Assembly: GCF_009192745.1 (NCBI RefSeq)
Contig: NZ_VTFV01000002.1
Span: 682,001 to 746,000, forward strand
Reading direction: 5' to 3'
From: Arthrobacter citreus
GTDB lineage: Bacteria > Actinomycetota > Actinomycetes > Actinomycetales > Micrococcaceae
DNA length: 64,000 nucleotides
Shown here: positions 8,358 through 17,048 of the stretch, piece after piece
Numbering within the stretch: the stretch's first letter is position 1
How the letters are laid out: every line of letters begins with the position of its first letter
Made by a program: the position numbers and the translations under genes
The notes under the pieces: generated by a model
What the model saw: the letters and a program-made list of their open reading frames with translations, nothing else
What the model was told of the DNA's origin: nothing
The model's database searches: none

Positions 8358-10474
8358 CGTTTCTCCTCCCCGCCGACAAAGTCGGCGTCCCAGTTGTCTT
8401 TGGCAACGGGGTCTTCGGTGATTGCGGTGTTTCCGGGCGCCTCACGGTTGAGGTGCAGGAATTCGAGGTGGCGTTCGTAGTGGTCCAGGACGTCGGTGAT
8501 GAGCTGGTCCTTGGTGTAGCCCATGACGTCATAGCCGTGGCTGCCCTCCAGCGAGAACACCTCCATGCGGAAGTACTTCGTCTCGGCGGAGGCGCTGCGC
8601 AGGGCGTAGGAAGGGGTCTCATACTCCACGGGGTAGACCTGGTACTTGAAGGGGCGTTCATCGCCAAGGCCAACGGTCAGGTCAGCGGTCAGGATGCCGT
8701 TCCCCGCCTCGGCCTGGCTGAGGGAGACCTCGGCGCCCTTCGCCTCAAGCTCGTCGTGGACTTCGGCGAGGGCAGGGCAGGCCACGGTTTCCACAAAGCG
8801 GGCTGCCTGCCGGCGTCCGGGATAGGACATGGCGCGGGTCAGCCGCTGCCGCCAGGTACGTCCGCCGCGCGGGTCGGGGCTTCGGCCGGCGATCATGCTT
8901 GGCAGGGATGCCCGGAAGCTTGCCGCCAGGGAGTTCTCCACCCGCAGCGCCTTGTACACGCCGAGCATGATGAACAGCAGCAGGATGGAGAGCGGCAGGC
9001 CCATGATGATCGTGGCGTTCTGCAGTGTGGTCACACCGCCAACCATCAGCATGGCGAGGGTCAGCAGGCCGGTAATCACAGCCCAGAAGACGCGCATCCA
9101 CTTCGGGGCATCCGAATCGGCGTCCTTGAGGTGGGACGTGAAGTTGGCCATCACCAGGGCACCGGAGTCCGCCGAGGTCACGTAGAAAAGCAGTCCGGTG
9201 AAGGTTGCGATCGCTGCGGTGGCCGGCAGCCAGGGGAACTGTTCCAGCAGCCCGTAGAAGGCCCGCTCCGGCTGGTTCATGGCCACGTCGCCAAACGCTG
9301 CGTTGCCGCCCATGACCAGCTCCAGGGCGCTGTTGCCGAAGATGGAGATCCACAGCAGGATGAACGCGAACGGCACGATCATGACGCCGAGCACGAACTG
9401 GCGGATGGTGCGGCCGCGGGAGATGCGGGCAAGGAACAGGCCCACGAACGGGGCCCAGGCGACCCACCAGGCCCAGAAGAACAGGGTCCAGCCGGAGAGC
9501 CATTCATCGGGGCGGTCATAGGCCATGGTGTCCAGGGTCATTGCCGGGAAGCGGCTGAGCACGTCGCCGATGTTCTGGACGATCCCGTCGAGCAGGAAAC
9601 TGGTTTTGCCGGCGATGAGGATAAAGACCATCAGCCCCAGGGCGAGGATGACGTTGAGTTCGGAGAGCCTGCGGATGCCCTTTTCGACGCCGGAGACAAC
9701 CGAGACGGTTGCCATGAGCACGGACAGGGCGATCAGGGCGATCTGCACGGTGAGGTTCTCGGGCAGCCCGAACATAAAGCTCAGGCCGTAGTTGAGCTGA
9801 ACGACGCCGATGCCCAGCGAGGTGGCGATGCCGAAGATGGTGCCCAGCAGGGCAGCGATGTCCACGCCGTGCCCCAGCGGGCCGTCGATCTTCTTTCCGA
9901 AGATCGGATAGAGCGCCGAACGGATGCTCAACGGAAGGTTGTGGCGGTAGGCGAAGTAGCCAAGGGCCAGGCCCATAAGCGCGTACAGTGCCCAGCCGGT
10001 GATGCCGTAGTGGAACAGTGTCCACACGAGTGCCTGGCGTGCGGCTTCAGCGGTGGAGCCGTCACCGGTGGGAGGCGCGAGGTACTGGGTGACCGGTTCG
10101 GAAACCGAGAAGAACATCAGGTCGATGCCAATGCCCGCAGCAAAGAGCATGGCTCCCCAGGTAAACAGGCCGAACTGCGGTTTGGAGTGGTCTGGTCCGA
10201 GTTTGGTCCTGCCGATGTTGGAGAGGGCTATGACGAGGACAAACACCACCACCATGGTGACAACGAGGAAGTAGTACCAGCCCATGTTGGTGGAAACCCA
10301 GCCAACCATGGCTCCGATGACTTCTTCGGCGCTGTCGGTGGAGATCATGGCCCAGAGGGCGATGGCCGTGATTCCCACGGCGGAGCCGGTAAAAACAACC
10401 TTGTTTGTCCGGGTTTTCTCCACGGCCGCGGGCGGCGCTTCGGATTCTGCAGTCTTGGTCATGACATCCTTCAA
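8354..10474 (-). CDS. betT: BCCT-family choline/betaine transporter
   Basis: The 706-residue protein is a sodium- or proton-coupled betaine/choline/carnitine transporter with about 12 membrane helices between residues 30 and 510. It includes the BCCT signature WTLFFWAWWVAWAPFVG-LFLARISRGRTIR (about 325-355). A long cytoplasmic C-terminal tail of about 170 residues follows, as in BetT-type members where the tail senses osmotic stress. Placement in front of betB and betA argues for choline as the substrate. A GAAGGAT ribosome binding site precedes the ATG. No betI-type regulator is adjacent. Confidence 0.9.
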   Translation of the reverse strand: MKDVMTKTAESEAPPAAVEKTRTNKVVFTGSAVGITAIALWAMISTDSAEEVIGAMVGWVSTNMGWYYFLVVTMVVVFVLVIALSNIGRTKLGPDHSKPQFGLFTWGAMLFAAGIGIDLMFFSVSEPVTQYLAPPTGDGSTAEAARQALVWTLFHYGITGWALYALMGLALGYFAYRHNLPLSIRSALYPIFGKKIDGPLGHGVDIAALLGTIFGIATSLGIGVVQLNYGLSFMFGLPENLTVQIALIALSVLMATVSVVSGVEKGIRRLSELNVILALGLMVFILIAGKTSFLLDGIVQNIGDVLSRFPAMTLDTMAYDRPDEWLSGWTLFFWAWWVAWAPFVGLFLARISRGRTIRQFVLGVMIVPFAFILLWISIFGNSALELVMGGNAAFGDVAMNQPERAFYGLLEQFPWLPATAAIATFTGLLFYVTSADSGALVMANFTSHLKDADSDAPKWMRVFWAVITGLLTLAMLMVGGVTTLQNATIIMGLPLSILLLFIMLGVYKALRVENSLAASFRASLPSMIAGRSPDPRGGRTWRQRLTRAMSYPGRRQAARFVETVACPALAEVHDELEAKGAEVSLSQAEAGNGILTADLTVGLGDERPFKYQVYPVEYETPSYALRSASAETKYFRMEVFSLEGSHGYDVMGYTKDQLITDVLDHYERHLEFLHLNREAPGNTAITEDPVAKDNWDADFVGGEEKR

Positions 10475-10785
10475 GGCTGTGCGAATAAAAAGTAAGGTCC
10501 CTTAGTCGTGGCATTCAGCCTAGCAAGCACCCTTATGGCGGGCGGATTTTTGTGACCTGGCTCAAATGCCGCGCCAGCACTGCCAGCGTGGAAGCTGCAG
10601 GCTCCGCCGGGGAAACCCGGCCTTGGGCCCTGTCCGGGCAGGCACTGTCCTGCTAACCTCCAAAGAGGGTGCGGAATACGTGGCACTCCTCACATTTACC
10701 GGTTCCGGGGAAGTCCGGCCGGACCGCTGGATCGATCCGGAAGCCTCCTTTGGGACCGTGATGACGGCAAGCTAAGGGAGCGGGA
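10475..10785. promoter_or_regulatory. Intergenic region: betT promoter and possible CRP site
   Basis: This 311-bp divergent gap separates betT (minus) from the SRPBCC gene (plus). On the minus strand TAGGCT (10522-10517) is a candidate -10 for betT, with no good -35. A CRP/GlxR-like sequence lies at 10551-10566. A frame at 10566-10775 (+) could encode about 69 residues, but with no known domain or ribosome binding site it is not called as a gene. Confidence 0.35.
10551..10566. promoter_or_regulatory. Candidate CRP/GlxR site upstream of betT
   Basis: TGTGACCTGGCTCAAA matches the CRP/GlxR pattern TGTGA-N6-TCACA at 9 of 10 conserved positions. A Crp/GlxR-type regulator is encoded in this window at 33742-34419. 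The site lies about 50 bp upstream of the candidate betT transcription start. Confidence 0.35.
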
Positions 10786-11388
10786 ATGTCCGAGTTGGAC
10801 GTGTTGCTAGCTGAAACCGAACGGTCTTTTGGCCTCCGCCAGATCCAGGCCGGCCACGCACGGATGCTGGTCATAGGGCGCGATCTGCAACAGCCCATTG
10901 GGGAAGTCTGGAGCGCACTCACAGAGCCGTCCCGTGTGGGGGCCTACTTCGCCGAGCCCCGCGGCGACCTTCGGCGGGGAGGCGAGTATGAAATGGAGGG
11001 GTTCTCCACCGGAACCATCCTGAGGTGTGATGCACCGCGCATGCTGACAGTCTCCTGGCTGCCGCCGCACGGCAATCCCGGCGAGCTGGAATTCCACCTG
11101 GCAGATGTCGATGGTTCCACTCGGGTGGAGCTGCTGTATGCCTCGGTGCGGAAGAAGTTTGCGGTAATCGATCCTGACCTTGCGGCCTGGGCAGCAGGGC
11201 CGGGGTGGGAGTTTTTCCTGGATCGCCTTGATGCGTACTTGCAGGGGCGGGAGCTTGGTCCGGCAGCACCCAGCTGGGCGCAGATGGAAGGAGCGGAAAA
11301 GGAGTTGTACCAGGCGCGCAATACGGAATGGGAGCGAGTTAGGGAAGAGTTTGAGCGGCAGCACACACCGTTGCCAAGCCCTGAATAA
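10786..11388 (+). CDS. SRPBCC (AHSA1-like) domain protein
   Basis: The 200-residue soluble protein has the START/Bet v1-like pattern of AHSA1 proteins. A segment reading QQPIGEVWSALTEPSRVGAYF lies at about residues 39-58 (given here only as the landmark EVWSALTEPSRV), then GGEYEMEGF, TVSWLPPHG, and a final amphipathic helix with W-EFFLDRLDAYLQG. Such proteins bind hydrophobic ligands or act as co-chaperone-like modules; no specific ligand can be assigned. About 45 C-terminal residues after the domain are charged. A GGAGCGGGA ribosome binding site precedes the ATG. It stands alone, in the same direction as clpB 210 bp downstream. Confidence 0.75.
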   Translation: MSELDVLLAETERSFGLRQIQAGHARMLVIGRDLQQPIGEVWSALTEPSRVGAYFAEPRGDLRRGGEYEMEGFSTGTILRCDAPRMLTVSWLPPHGNPGELEFHLADVDGSTRVELLYASVRKKFAVIDPDLAAWAAGPGWEFFLDRLDAYLQGRELGPAAPSWAQMEGAEKELYQARNTEWERVREEFERQHTPLPSPE

Positions 11389-11436
11389 TCGCAGGTCAGA
11401 GCGCGGTTCTTGGCTGTGGAAAACTTTACAGCCGGG

Positions 11437-11457
11437 GTTGAGTGAAGTACACTCAAG
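11437..11457. promoter_or_regulatory. HAIR operator (HspR site) of clpB
   Basis: TTGAGT-N7-ACTCAA is a perfect inverted repeat matching the HAIR consensus CTTGAGT-N7-ACTCAAG, with only the first base differing. HspR represses dnaK and clpB through this element in actinobacteria. A further half-site-like TTGAGTA lies just downstream at 11463. The element is about 145 bp before the clpB start. Confidence 0.88.
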
Positions 11458-11599
11458 TTAGTTGAGTACGGTTGGATGAAGCAAGCGGGCCGGGGTATTC
11501 GGACAGAAGCACCTGGGCCGCACAGCCCGTAACAGCGGGGTGAAGCTTGCGTCCGCCGGGAGCTTGAACGGTTTACCAGAGCCTGAGAAGGAGCCCGCC

Positions 11600-14224
11600 G
11601 TGGAAACCAAATTCACCAACAAGAGCCAGGAAGCGCTCCAGGCCGCAGCCATGAACGCGTCCACCGCCGGCAATCCCCAGATTGAGCCCGCGCACCTGCT
11701 GAAGGCACTCATGGACCAGCGCCAGGGTGTTGCAGTTGCGCTTCTCAAGGCGGCCGGTGCCAACCCCGACGCGGTCAGTGTCGCCGCCAGTAATGCCATC
11801 CACGACCTTCCCTCAAGCTCCGGCTCGTCCGTCCAGCAGCCGCAGTTTTCGCGTCCGCTTCTGCAGGTCATCAATACTGCGCAGCAGGAGGCCGCCCAGC
11901 TTGGAGACGCCTATGTATCCACCGAGCACCTGCTGCTGGCGCTTTCGGTGGACAACGGTCCCGCCGGCAAGGCCCTGCGGGACAACAATGCCGGCCATGA
12001 TGCCCTGGCCGGAGCCCTTCCCAGTGTGCGAGGAGACCGCAAAGTGACCAATGCCGATCCGGAGAATACCCTGCAGGCGCTGGAGAAGTTCAGCACCGAC
12101 CTCACCGAGATGGCCCGGGCCGGCAAACTGGATCCCGTGATCGGACGGGACTCGGAGATCCGCCGCGTGATCCAGGTCCTGAGCCGGCGTACCAAGAACA
12201 ACCCCGTCCTTATCGGTGAACCCGGTGTGGGTAAGACGGCAGTGGTTGAGGGCCTCGCCCAGCGCATTGTTGCCGGGGACGTCCCGGAGAGCCTCAGCGG
12301 CAAGACGCTGCTTTCGCTCGACCTTGGCTCCATGGTTGCCGGTGCCAAATACCGCGGCGAATTCGAGGAACGCTTCAAGGCAGTCCTTGAGGAAATCTCC
12401 AACTCCGAAGGCCAGATCGTCACCTTCATTGATGAACTCCACACCGTCGTCGGTGCCGGTGCCGCTGAAGGGTCGATGGATGCCGGCAACATGCTCAAGC
12501 CAATGCTGGCCCGCGGCGAACTGCGGCTCATCGGCGCCACCACCCTGAACGAATACCGGGAGAACATTGAGAAGGACGCCGCGCTTGAGCGCCGTTTCCA
12601 GCAGGTGTTTGTCGGAGAACCAAGTGTCCCGGACACCATCGGCATCCTGCGCGGGCTGAAGGAGCGGTACGAAGCCCACCACAAGGTTGCCATTGCAGAC
12701 TCCGCCCTTGTCGCAGCCGCAAATCTGTCCAACCGCTACATCACCGGCCGCCAGCTCCCGGACAAGGCGATCGACTTGGTCGATGAGGCGGCCTCCCGGC
12801 TGCGGATGGAGATTGACTCCGCTCCGGAGGAAATCGATGAACTGCGCCGCGCCGTCGACCGCCTGACCATGGAAGAGCTGGCCATCAGCGGCGAAACAGA
12901 CGAGGCATCGCTGGAGCGGCTGGAAATCCTGCGGGAGGACATGGCAAACAAGAAGGAGCAGCTTGCCGCCCTGAATGCCCGCTGGGAAGCCGAGAAGGCC
13001 GGGCTGAACCGGGTGGGGGATATCAAGGCCCGCATCGACGAACTGCGGTCCCTGGCAGAGAAGGCACAGCGCGACGGCGACCTCACGGAAGCCTCCCGCA
13101 TCCTTTACGGCGAGATTCCGGCCATGCAGAAGGAGCTCGACGCCGCGCAGGAAGCCGAGGAGGACAAGTACGGCGACGGCGCCCGTGAACTGATGGTGTC
13201 GGAGGAAGTCACCGCGGACGACATCGCCGAGGTGGTCTCGTCCTGGACCGGCATTCCCGCGGGCCGCATGCTGCAGGGCGAATCACAGAAACTCCTGGAC
13301 ATGGAATCCGTCATTGGTTCGCGGCTGATTGGCCAGACCAAGGCTGTTGCTGCGGTCTCGGACGCGGTTCGGCGTTCGCGTGCCGGGGTTGCCGACCCGG
13401 ACCGCCCCACCGGTTCCTTCCTCTTCCTGGGCCCCACCGGCGTCGGAAAGACCGAGCTGGCCAAGGCCCTCGCCGAGTTCATCTTCGACGACGAACGGGC
13501 CATGGTCCGGTTGGATATGAGCGAGTATGCAGAGAAGCACACGGTCTCCCGCCTGGTTGGTGCCCCTCCGGGATACGTGGGCTACGAGGAAGGCGGCCAG
13601 CTCACGGAAGCAGTCCGGCGGCGTCCGTACTCGGTGATCCTGCTGGATGAGGTGGAAAAGGCGCACCCGGATGTGTTCGACATCCTGCTGCAGGTCCTCG
13701 ACGACGGCAGGCTTACGGACGGGCAGGGCCGCACCGTGGACTTCCGGAACGTGATCCTGATCCTCACCTCCAACCTGGGCTCGCAGTTCCTGGTGGACCC
13801 CGGTCTTACCGAGGAGCAGAAGCATGAGTCCGTGATGTCCATGGTCAATGCCAACTTCAAGCCCGAGTTCCTGAACCGACTGGACGACGTGATCCTCTTC
13901 GATCCGCTGAACCTGGAAGAGCTTTCGGAGATTGTGGACCTCCAGGTCCGGGCGTTGGCAGCACGGCTGCGGGACCGCCGGCTCACACTGGATGTCACCG
14001 ATGCCGCCCGCGAATGGCTTGCGCTGACCGGATACGATCCGGCCTACGGAGCCCGTCCGCTCCGCCGCCTGGTGCAGCGCGAGATTGGGGACAAGCTGGC
14101 GAAGGGCATCCTCGCCGGACGGATATCCGACGGAGACACCGTGCTGGTTGACCGTCCGGAAGTCATGGGCGATGAACTGGCAGAGCCGGGGCTGAGCGTC
14201 CAGGCAGCAGCGCCCGTCGGCTAG
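11600..14224 (+). CDS. clpB: ATP-dependent disaggregase ClpB
   Basis: This 874-residue Hsp100 chaperone has a Clp N-domain with two repeats, a first AAA module (Walker A GEPGVGKT, Walker B VTFIDELH), the coiled-coil middle domain rich in Glu/Arg/Leu (about 390-520), and a second AAA module (Walker A GPTGVGKT, Walker [11 protein letters not shown]). It has no ClpP-binding IGF-type loop, as expected of ClpB, and resolubilises aggregates with DnaK. The GTG at 11600 is chosen because it gives the conserved [13 protein letters not shown] start and follows GAGAAGGAG; an upstream in-frame start at 11540 adds 20 non-conserved residues. The HAIR element upstream points to HspR control. Confidence 0.95.
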   Translation: METKFTNKSQEALQAAAMNASTAGNPQIEPAHLLKALMDQRQGVAVALLKAAGANPDAVSVAASNAIHDLPSSSGSSVQQPQFSRPLLQVINTAQQEAAQLGDAYVSTEHLLLALSVDNGPAGKALRDNNAGHDALAGALPSVRGDRKVTNADPENTLQALEKFSTDLTEMARAGKLDPVIGRDSEIRRVIQVLSRRTKNNPVLIGEPGVGKTAVVEGLAQRIVAGDVPESLSGKTLLSLDLGSMVAGAKYRGEFEERFKAVLEEISNSEGQIVTFIDELHTVVGAGAAEGSMDAGNMLKPMLARGELRLIGATTLNEYRENIEKDAALERRFQQVFVGEPSVPDTIGILRGLKERYEAHHKVAIADSALVAAANLSNRYITGRQLPDKAIDLVDEAASRLRMEIDSAPEEIDELRRAVDRLTMEELAISGETDEASLERLEILREDMANKKEQLAALNARWEAEKAGLNRVGDIKARIDELRSLAEKAQRDGDLTEASRILYGEIPAMQKELDAAQEAEEDKYGDGARELMVSEEVTADDIAEVVSSWTGIPAGRMLQGESQKLLDMESVIGSRLIGQTKAVAAVSDAVRRSRAGVADPDRPTGSFLFLGPTGVGKTELAKALAEFIFDDERAMVRLDMSEYAEKHTVSRLVGAPPGYVGYEEGGQLTEAVRRRPYSVILLDEVEKAHPDVFDILLQVLDDGRLTDGQGRTVDFRNVILILTSNLGSQFLVDPGLTEEQKHESVMSMVNANFKPEFLNRLDDVILFDPLNLEELSEIVDLQVRALAARLRDRRLTLDVTDAAREWLALTGYDPAYGARPLRRLVQREIGDKLAKGILAGRISDGDTVLVDRPEVMGDELAEPGLSVQAAAPVG

Positions 14225-14252
14225 TTCTGCAGCGAGGGCAGCGCAGTAAACC

Positions 14253-14300
14253 GCAGCAAATGAGGGAGGCCCGCCAACGCGGGCCTCCCTCATTTGCTGC
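14253..14300. terminator. Bidirectional terminator between clpB and septum-formation gene
   Basis: A perfect 22-bp stem (14253-14274 with 14279-14300) closes on a 4-nt loop (CAAC) between convergent genes. There is little U-tract on either side, as is common in actinobacteria. Confidence 0.85.
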
Positions 14301-14315
14301 CTTATTGCTGCTGCC

Positions 14316-16292
14316 TTATGGCTGAACGATGAGCGACTCCGTCAGCTCTTCGCTTGGTGCCACTACAAAACAGTCCACCCGCCGGTCACCGGTGTTCCAG
14401 GAGCTCTGTGTGGGGACTGCCCGGTTGAGTTCCAGGTCGGTGTACTTCGAGGCTGCATCGGTGTAGATGACGGAGGAACAAACTTCCTCCGCCTTTGCGG
14501 CCAGTGCATCAGTGCCGGGGAAAGTATCGGAATCGGAGTAGGACGAGGTCGCGACCAGCTGGGCGTTGTGTGCGGTTTCGCAGGTTACAACGGTGACCTC
14601 GGCATTCACGCTTTGGAAGTCCTTCAGGCAGGCGCCTGACTCCAGCTCGACCGGGGACACAGAATCTTCCAGGACACCCTCACCCCGGTTGCTGTCCGCA
14701 ATGACCGTGGCGAGCCAGATGCCCAGCAGCACCACAATAAGGATCGATCCCAGCAGCACCAGGGTGCGGGTGGTCTTGCTCGGCCCCTTGCCGCGTGCCG
14801 CTGCTTCCTCGGCTTCACGGGTCCGCCGTGCCCGGCGCGAGTCGGCGGGGACGGCACTTGCGCCGGAGGGGTTGACCGTGTGCACGACGCCGGTGTCTTC
14901 AGGATCTTTTTTGCGCAGCGTCAGTGATTCGAACGAGTCTGTGACTGGAGCCGCGACGTCGGAGCTGCCGCCCTGGAACGTTGCTGTGTGGATCTGCGGC
15001 GACCCGGCGGGGTTGGCCGCTGGGCGTCCGTCATCCTGCGGGATGTCCTTGCCGGCGGTAGCGGACCCGGCGCTCCCGGCGGCGGGATCTTCCGGTTCCT
15101 GACCGTCATCGGAGGCCTTCATTGATTCGCTGTCCGCTGTGCCGGCGGGCTCATCTTCGGTTTGGCTGTCGTCGCGGTCGTTGTCTTCGTTGCCGCTGGC
15201 ATCTGTGCCCGCGGCGTCGTCGCCGGATCCGTCCGGTTCCTGGGGGACTTCGGCTGTCTCGCTGCCGGCGGCCTCGTCACCGCCTGATGGTTCGTCATCG
15301 GCGGCCCGTTCGTCTGCGGGTTCGCCTGCCGGTTCATCCGCGGTAGACGGTTCCAGGTCGGTGAGCCCTGCTCCCGGCTCGACGGCGACTTCCGTTCCTT
15401 CAGGTGCAGGCTCAGAGATCCCTGCCTGCTTGCCGGCTTCGGCAGCTTCCTCGGAGACTGCCCGCACCTCGGCGGCGGTTTCCGGGAGGGAAGCGGCCTC
15501 GGCAGCATCGGAGCTGATGGATGGCGTCTCCAGCGACGGTTCATCCAGATGAACGTCCTCTGCGGGAACAACACTGGGCTCCACCTGGGCAGCGTCCTGC
15601 GACTCGGCGTCGAAGGCTCCGTCCCACAGTTCGGCGTCATGGGCGCCGTCAGGGGACAGCCATGCAGGGGCGTCTGTGTGGGCGGACAGGTCAGGAAGGG
15701 CAGCCTCGGCGGGCACTGTCCCGCCGCTGGTTTCCGTGGACCGGGCAGGTGAGGGGGTGCTGCTTCCCGCAGTCTGGCCGGTGCCGGCAGAGTGATTGGC
15801 ACCTGCCTCCGGGGAGGTGGGCGCCTGGGCATCCTGAGGGGCAGCCGGGTTCGACGCGGGTTCATCCGCCGGGCTGGAGTTCTTTTTGGCGCCGGGGCCG
15901 GGGCGGACTGCCGGCCGCTTTGCTCCGCCCTTGGAGCCCAGCAGCCCCTTCGGAACGCCGCTCTGGTTTGCGGCGGCCGGGCGTTTGGCGCCGGATCCCT
16001 TGCCGCGCCCTGATTTGCCGGGTTTGGCCGGTTTGGCGGGCTGGGCCGAACCGGGGCTCCGACCGGCCGGGTCTGTGGGGCCGGGGCGCCCGTTGGAGGC
16101 GGACGACTGGGGCTTAATAACTGGAATGCTCCTTGTAGCGGGGTTGTTCCGGACTGGGGGTGCAGTCCTCGGTGCCGGCGGCTTGGCGCCGGATCCCTTG
16201 GGAACAGCGGTACTTCCGGCCGGGGCGGAGGGGCGCAGGGACTTCCCAGGCAGGGGTGCTCCCTGCCGCGGTGTCCTCTTTTGATCGCTCAT
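14316..16292 (-). CDS. Membrane protein with long disordered cytoplasmic region and septum-formation domain
   Basis: The 658-residue protein has three parts. About 500 N-terminal residues are low-complexity and rich in Pro/Ala/Ser, then very acidic (Glu/Asp/Ala); one membrane helix follows (RTLVLLGSILIVVLLGIW, about 505-525); and about 130 extracellular residues include four Cys and the pattern GACL..VVTCETAHNAQLV. That extracellular part resembles the actinobacterial Septum_form domain. A basic RRARRTREAEEAAARGK patch precedes the helix. A role in septum or cell-wall processes is inferred from the domain name only. The acidic/Pro-rich tail may be a scaffold or be phosphorylated, but nothing here proves it. 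Confidence 0.7.
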   Translation of the reverse strand: MSDQKRTPRQGAPLPGKSLRPSAPAGSTAVPKGSGAKPPAPRTAPPVRNNPATRSIPVIKPQSSASNGRPGPTDPAGRSPGSAQPAKPAKPGKSGRGKGSGAKRPAAANQSGVPKGLLGSKGGAKRPAVRPGPGAKKNSSPADEPASNPAAPQDAQAPTSPEAGANHSAGTGQTAGSSTPSPARSTETSGGTVPAEAALPDLSAHTDAPAWLSPDGAHDAELWDGAFDAESQDAAQVEPSVVPAEDVHLDEPSLETPSISSDAAEAASLPETAAEVRAVSEEAAEAGKQAGISEPAPEGTEVAVEPGAGLTDLEPSTADEPAGEPADERAADDEPSGGDEAAGSETAEVPQEPDGSGDDAAGTDASGNEDNDRDDSQTEDEPAGTADSESMKASDDGQEPEDPAAGSAGSATAGKDIPQDDGRPAANPAGSPQIHTATFQGGSSDVAAPVTDSFESLTLRKKDPEDTGVVHTVNPSGASAVPADSRRARRTREAEEAAARGKGPSKTTRTLVLLGSILIVVLLGIWLATVIADSNRGEGVLEDSVSPVELESGACLKDFQSVNAEVTVVTCETAHNAQLVATSSYSDSDTFPGTDALAAKAEEVCSSVIYTDAASKYTDLELNRAVPTQSSWNTGDRRVDCFVVAPSEELTESLIVQP

Positions 16293-16566
16293 GGTGAACG
16301 CCGGTCCTCCCTGTCCATGGCCGCAAAAGTGTCCCGCGGCATCTGTTCCTCCCTGACTTTAGCGAATTTGCAGGTCGCGGCGCAGTACGCGCCTGCAGCG
16401 GAGAGGGACTAAACTAGGAAGTTGAGTGCGCCTGCGGGTCCTGAGGGGCACAACCCAGCGGGAAAACATGTAACCTGTAGTTACGACAAATTGACCAAAT
16501 ATTCCGGGGCCTCGCTCTCCTGCCCGAGCGACCACCTCCGGATCGACGCAAAAAGGGGGTCACGCC
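16293..16566. other. Divergent intergenic region upstream of DUF3073 gene
   Basis: This 274-bp gap holds a TAAACT -10-like box at 16410-16415 and, at 16470-16484, the dyad GTAAC-CTGTA-GTTAC, followed by an AT-richer stretch (AAATTGACCAAATATT). The dyad could be an operator for the DUF3073 gene. No open frame in it is convincing. Confidence 0.35.
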
Positions 16567-16803
16567 ATGGGGCGCGGCCGTCAAAAGGCAAAAGCAACCA
16601 AGCAGGCACGCGAGATGAAGTACTTCACTCCTGCCACGGATTACTCAGCCCTGCAGCGTGAGCTGTCAGGACCCTCGAGCCGTCCGTCGAGTCGATATCC
16701 CGAGGAACCGGCCGAGCCGGATTACTCGGCGTACGAGGATAAGTACGCAGATCAATTTGGCGATGAAGACGACGAGGATGAGGGTTCCCGCCGCATCGGC
16801 TAG
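16567..16803 (+). CDS. DUF3073 family protein
   Basis: The 78-residue protein begins MGRGRQKAKATKQAREMKY and continues with FTPATDYSALQRELSG, the signature of DUF3073. The C-terminal half is strongly acidic (DEDDEDEG). The basic N-terminus and acidic tail suggest nucleic-acid or ribosome contacts, but the function is unknown. An AAAGGGGGTC ribosome binding site lies before the ATG. In this group of bacteria it typically sits next to purM, as here. Confidence 0.88.
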   Translation: MGRGRQKAKATKQAREMKYFTPATDYSALQRELSGPSSRPSSRYPEEPAEPDYSAYEDKYADQFGDEDDEDEGSRRIG

Positions 16804-16845
16804 ATGCCGGCAAACTTTCATTCTTCGGCAAACTAATTGCCCTCC

Positions 16846-16879
16846 TTCAGCGGATCACCATCACGGTGGATCCGCTGAA
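16846..16879 (+). terminator. Putative terminator of DUF3073 gene
   Basis: TTCAGCGGATCACC pairs with GGTGGATCCGCTGAA (one bulged G) over a short loop, 43 nt after the stop codon. No clear U-tract follows. Confidence 0.55.
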
Positions 16880-16964
16880 AGGCGTTAAAGGGCAGTATTT
16901 CTTCATCCAGGGTGCCCAATCCGCGGTTCCCGACACGGCCCCGCCCCCGTTCCCCTCCATCGAG

Positions 16965-17012
16965 ATAACAGAAACTGCCCGTATCAAGGCTGATACGGGC
17001 AGTTTCTGTTAT
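16965..17012. terminator. Hairpin between convergent genes; copy 1 of a repeated palindrome
   Basis: A perfect 22-bp stem (16965-16986 with 16991-17012) has a 4-nt loop (AGGC). Its left arm, ATAACAGAAACTGCCCGTAT, and right arm recur in the palindrome at 38906-38969. It lies between DUF3073 (+) and purM (-), so it probably ends both transcripts. Confidence 0.75.
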
Positions 17013-17048
17013 GTGGATGAGGGGCCGGAGGCAAAGCGTCCGGGAAAA

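Noticed and set aside
8342-10495. 717-residue frame on the plus strand opposite betT
   Set aside because: It is antisense to a clear BCCT transporter and shows no domain; its long openness is a high-GC codon artefact.
10566-10775. Possible 69-residue protein between betT and the SRPBCC gene
   Set aside because: There is no ribosome binding site or family match, and it overlaps promoter elements; the evidence is too weak for a gene call.
11540-11600. Upstream start for clpB
   Set aside because: The added 20 residues do not match ClpB, while GTG 11600 has a ribosome binding site and the conserved start.
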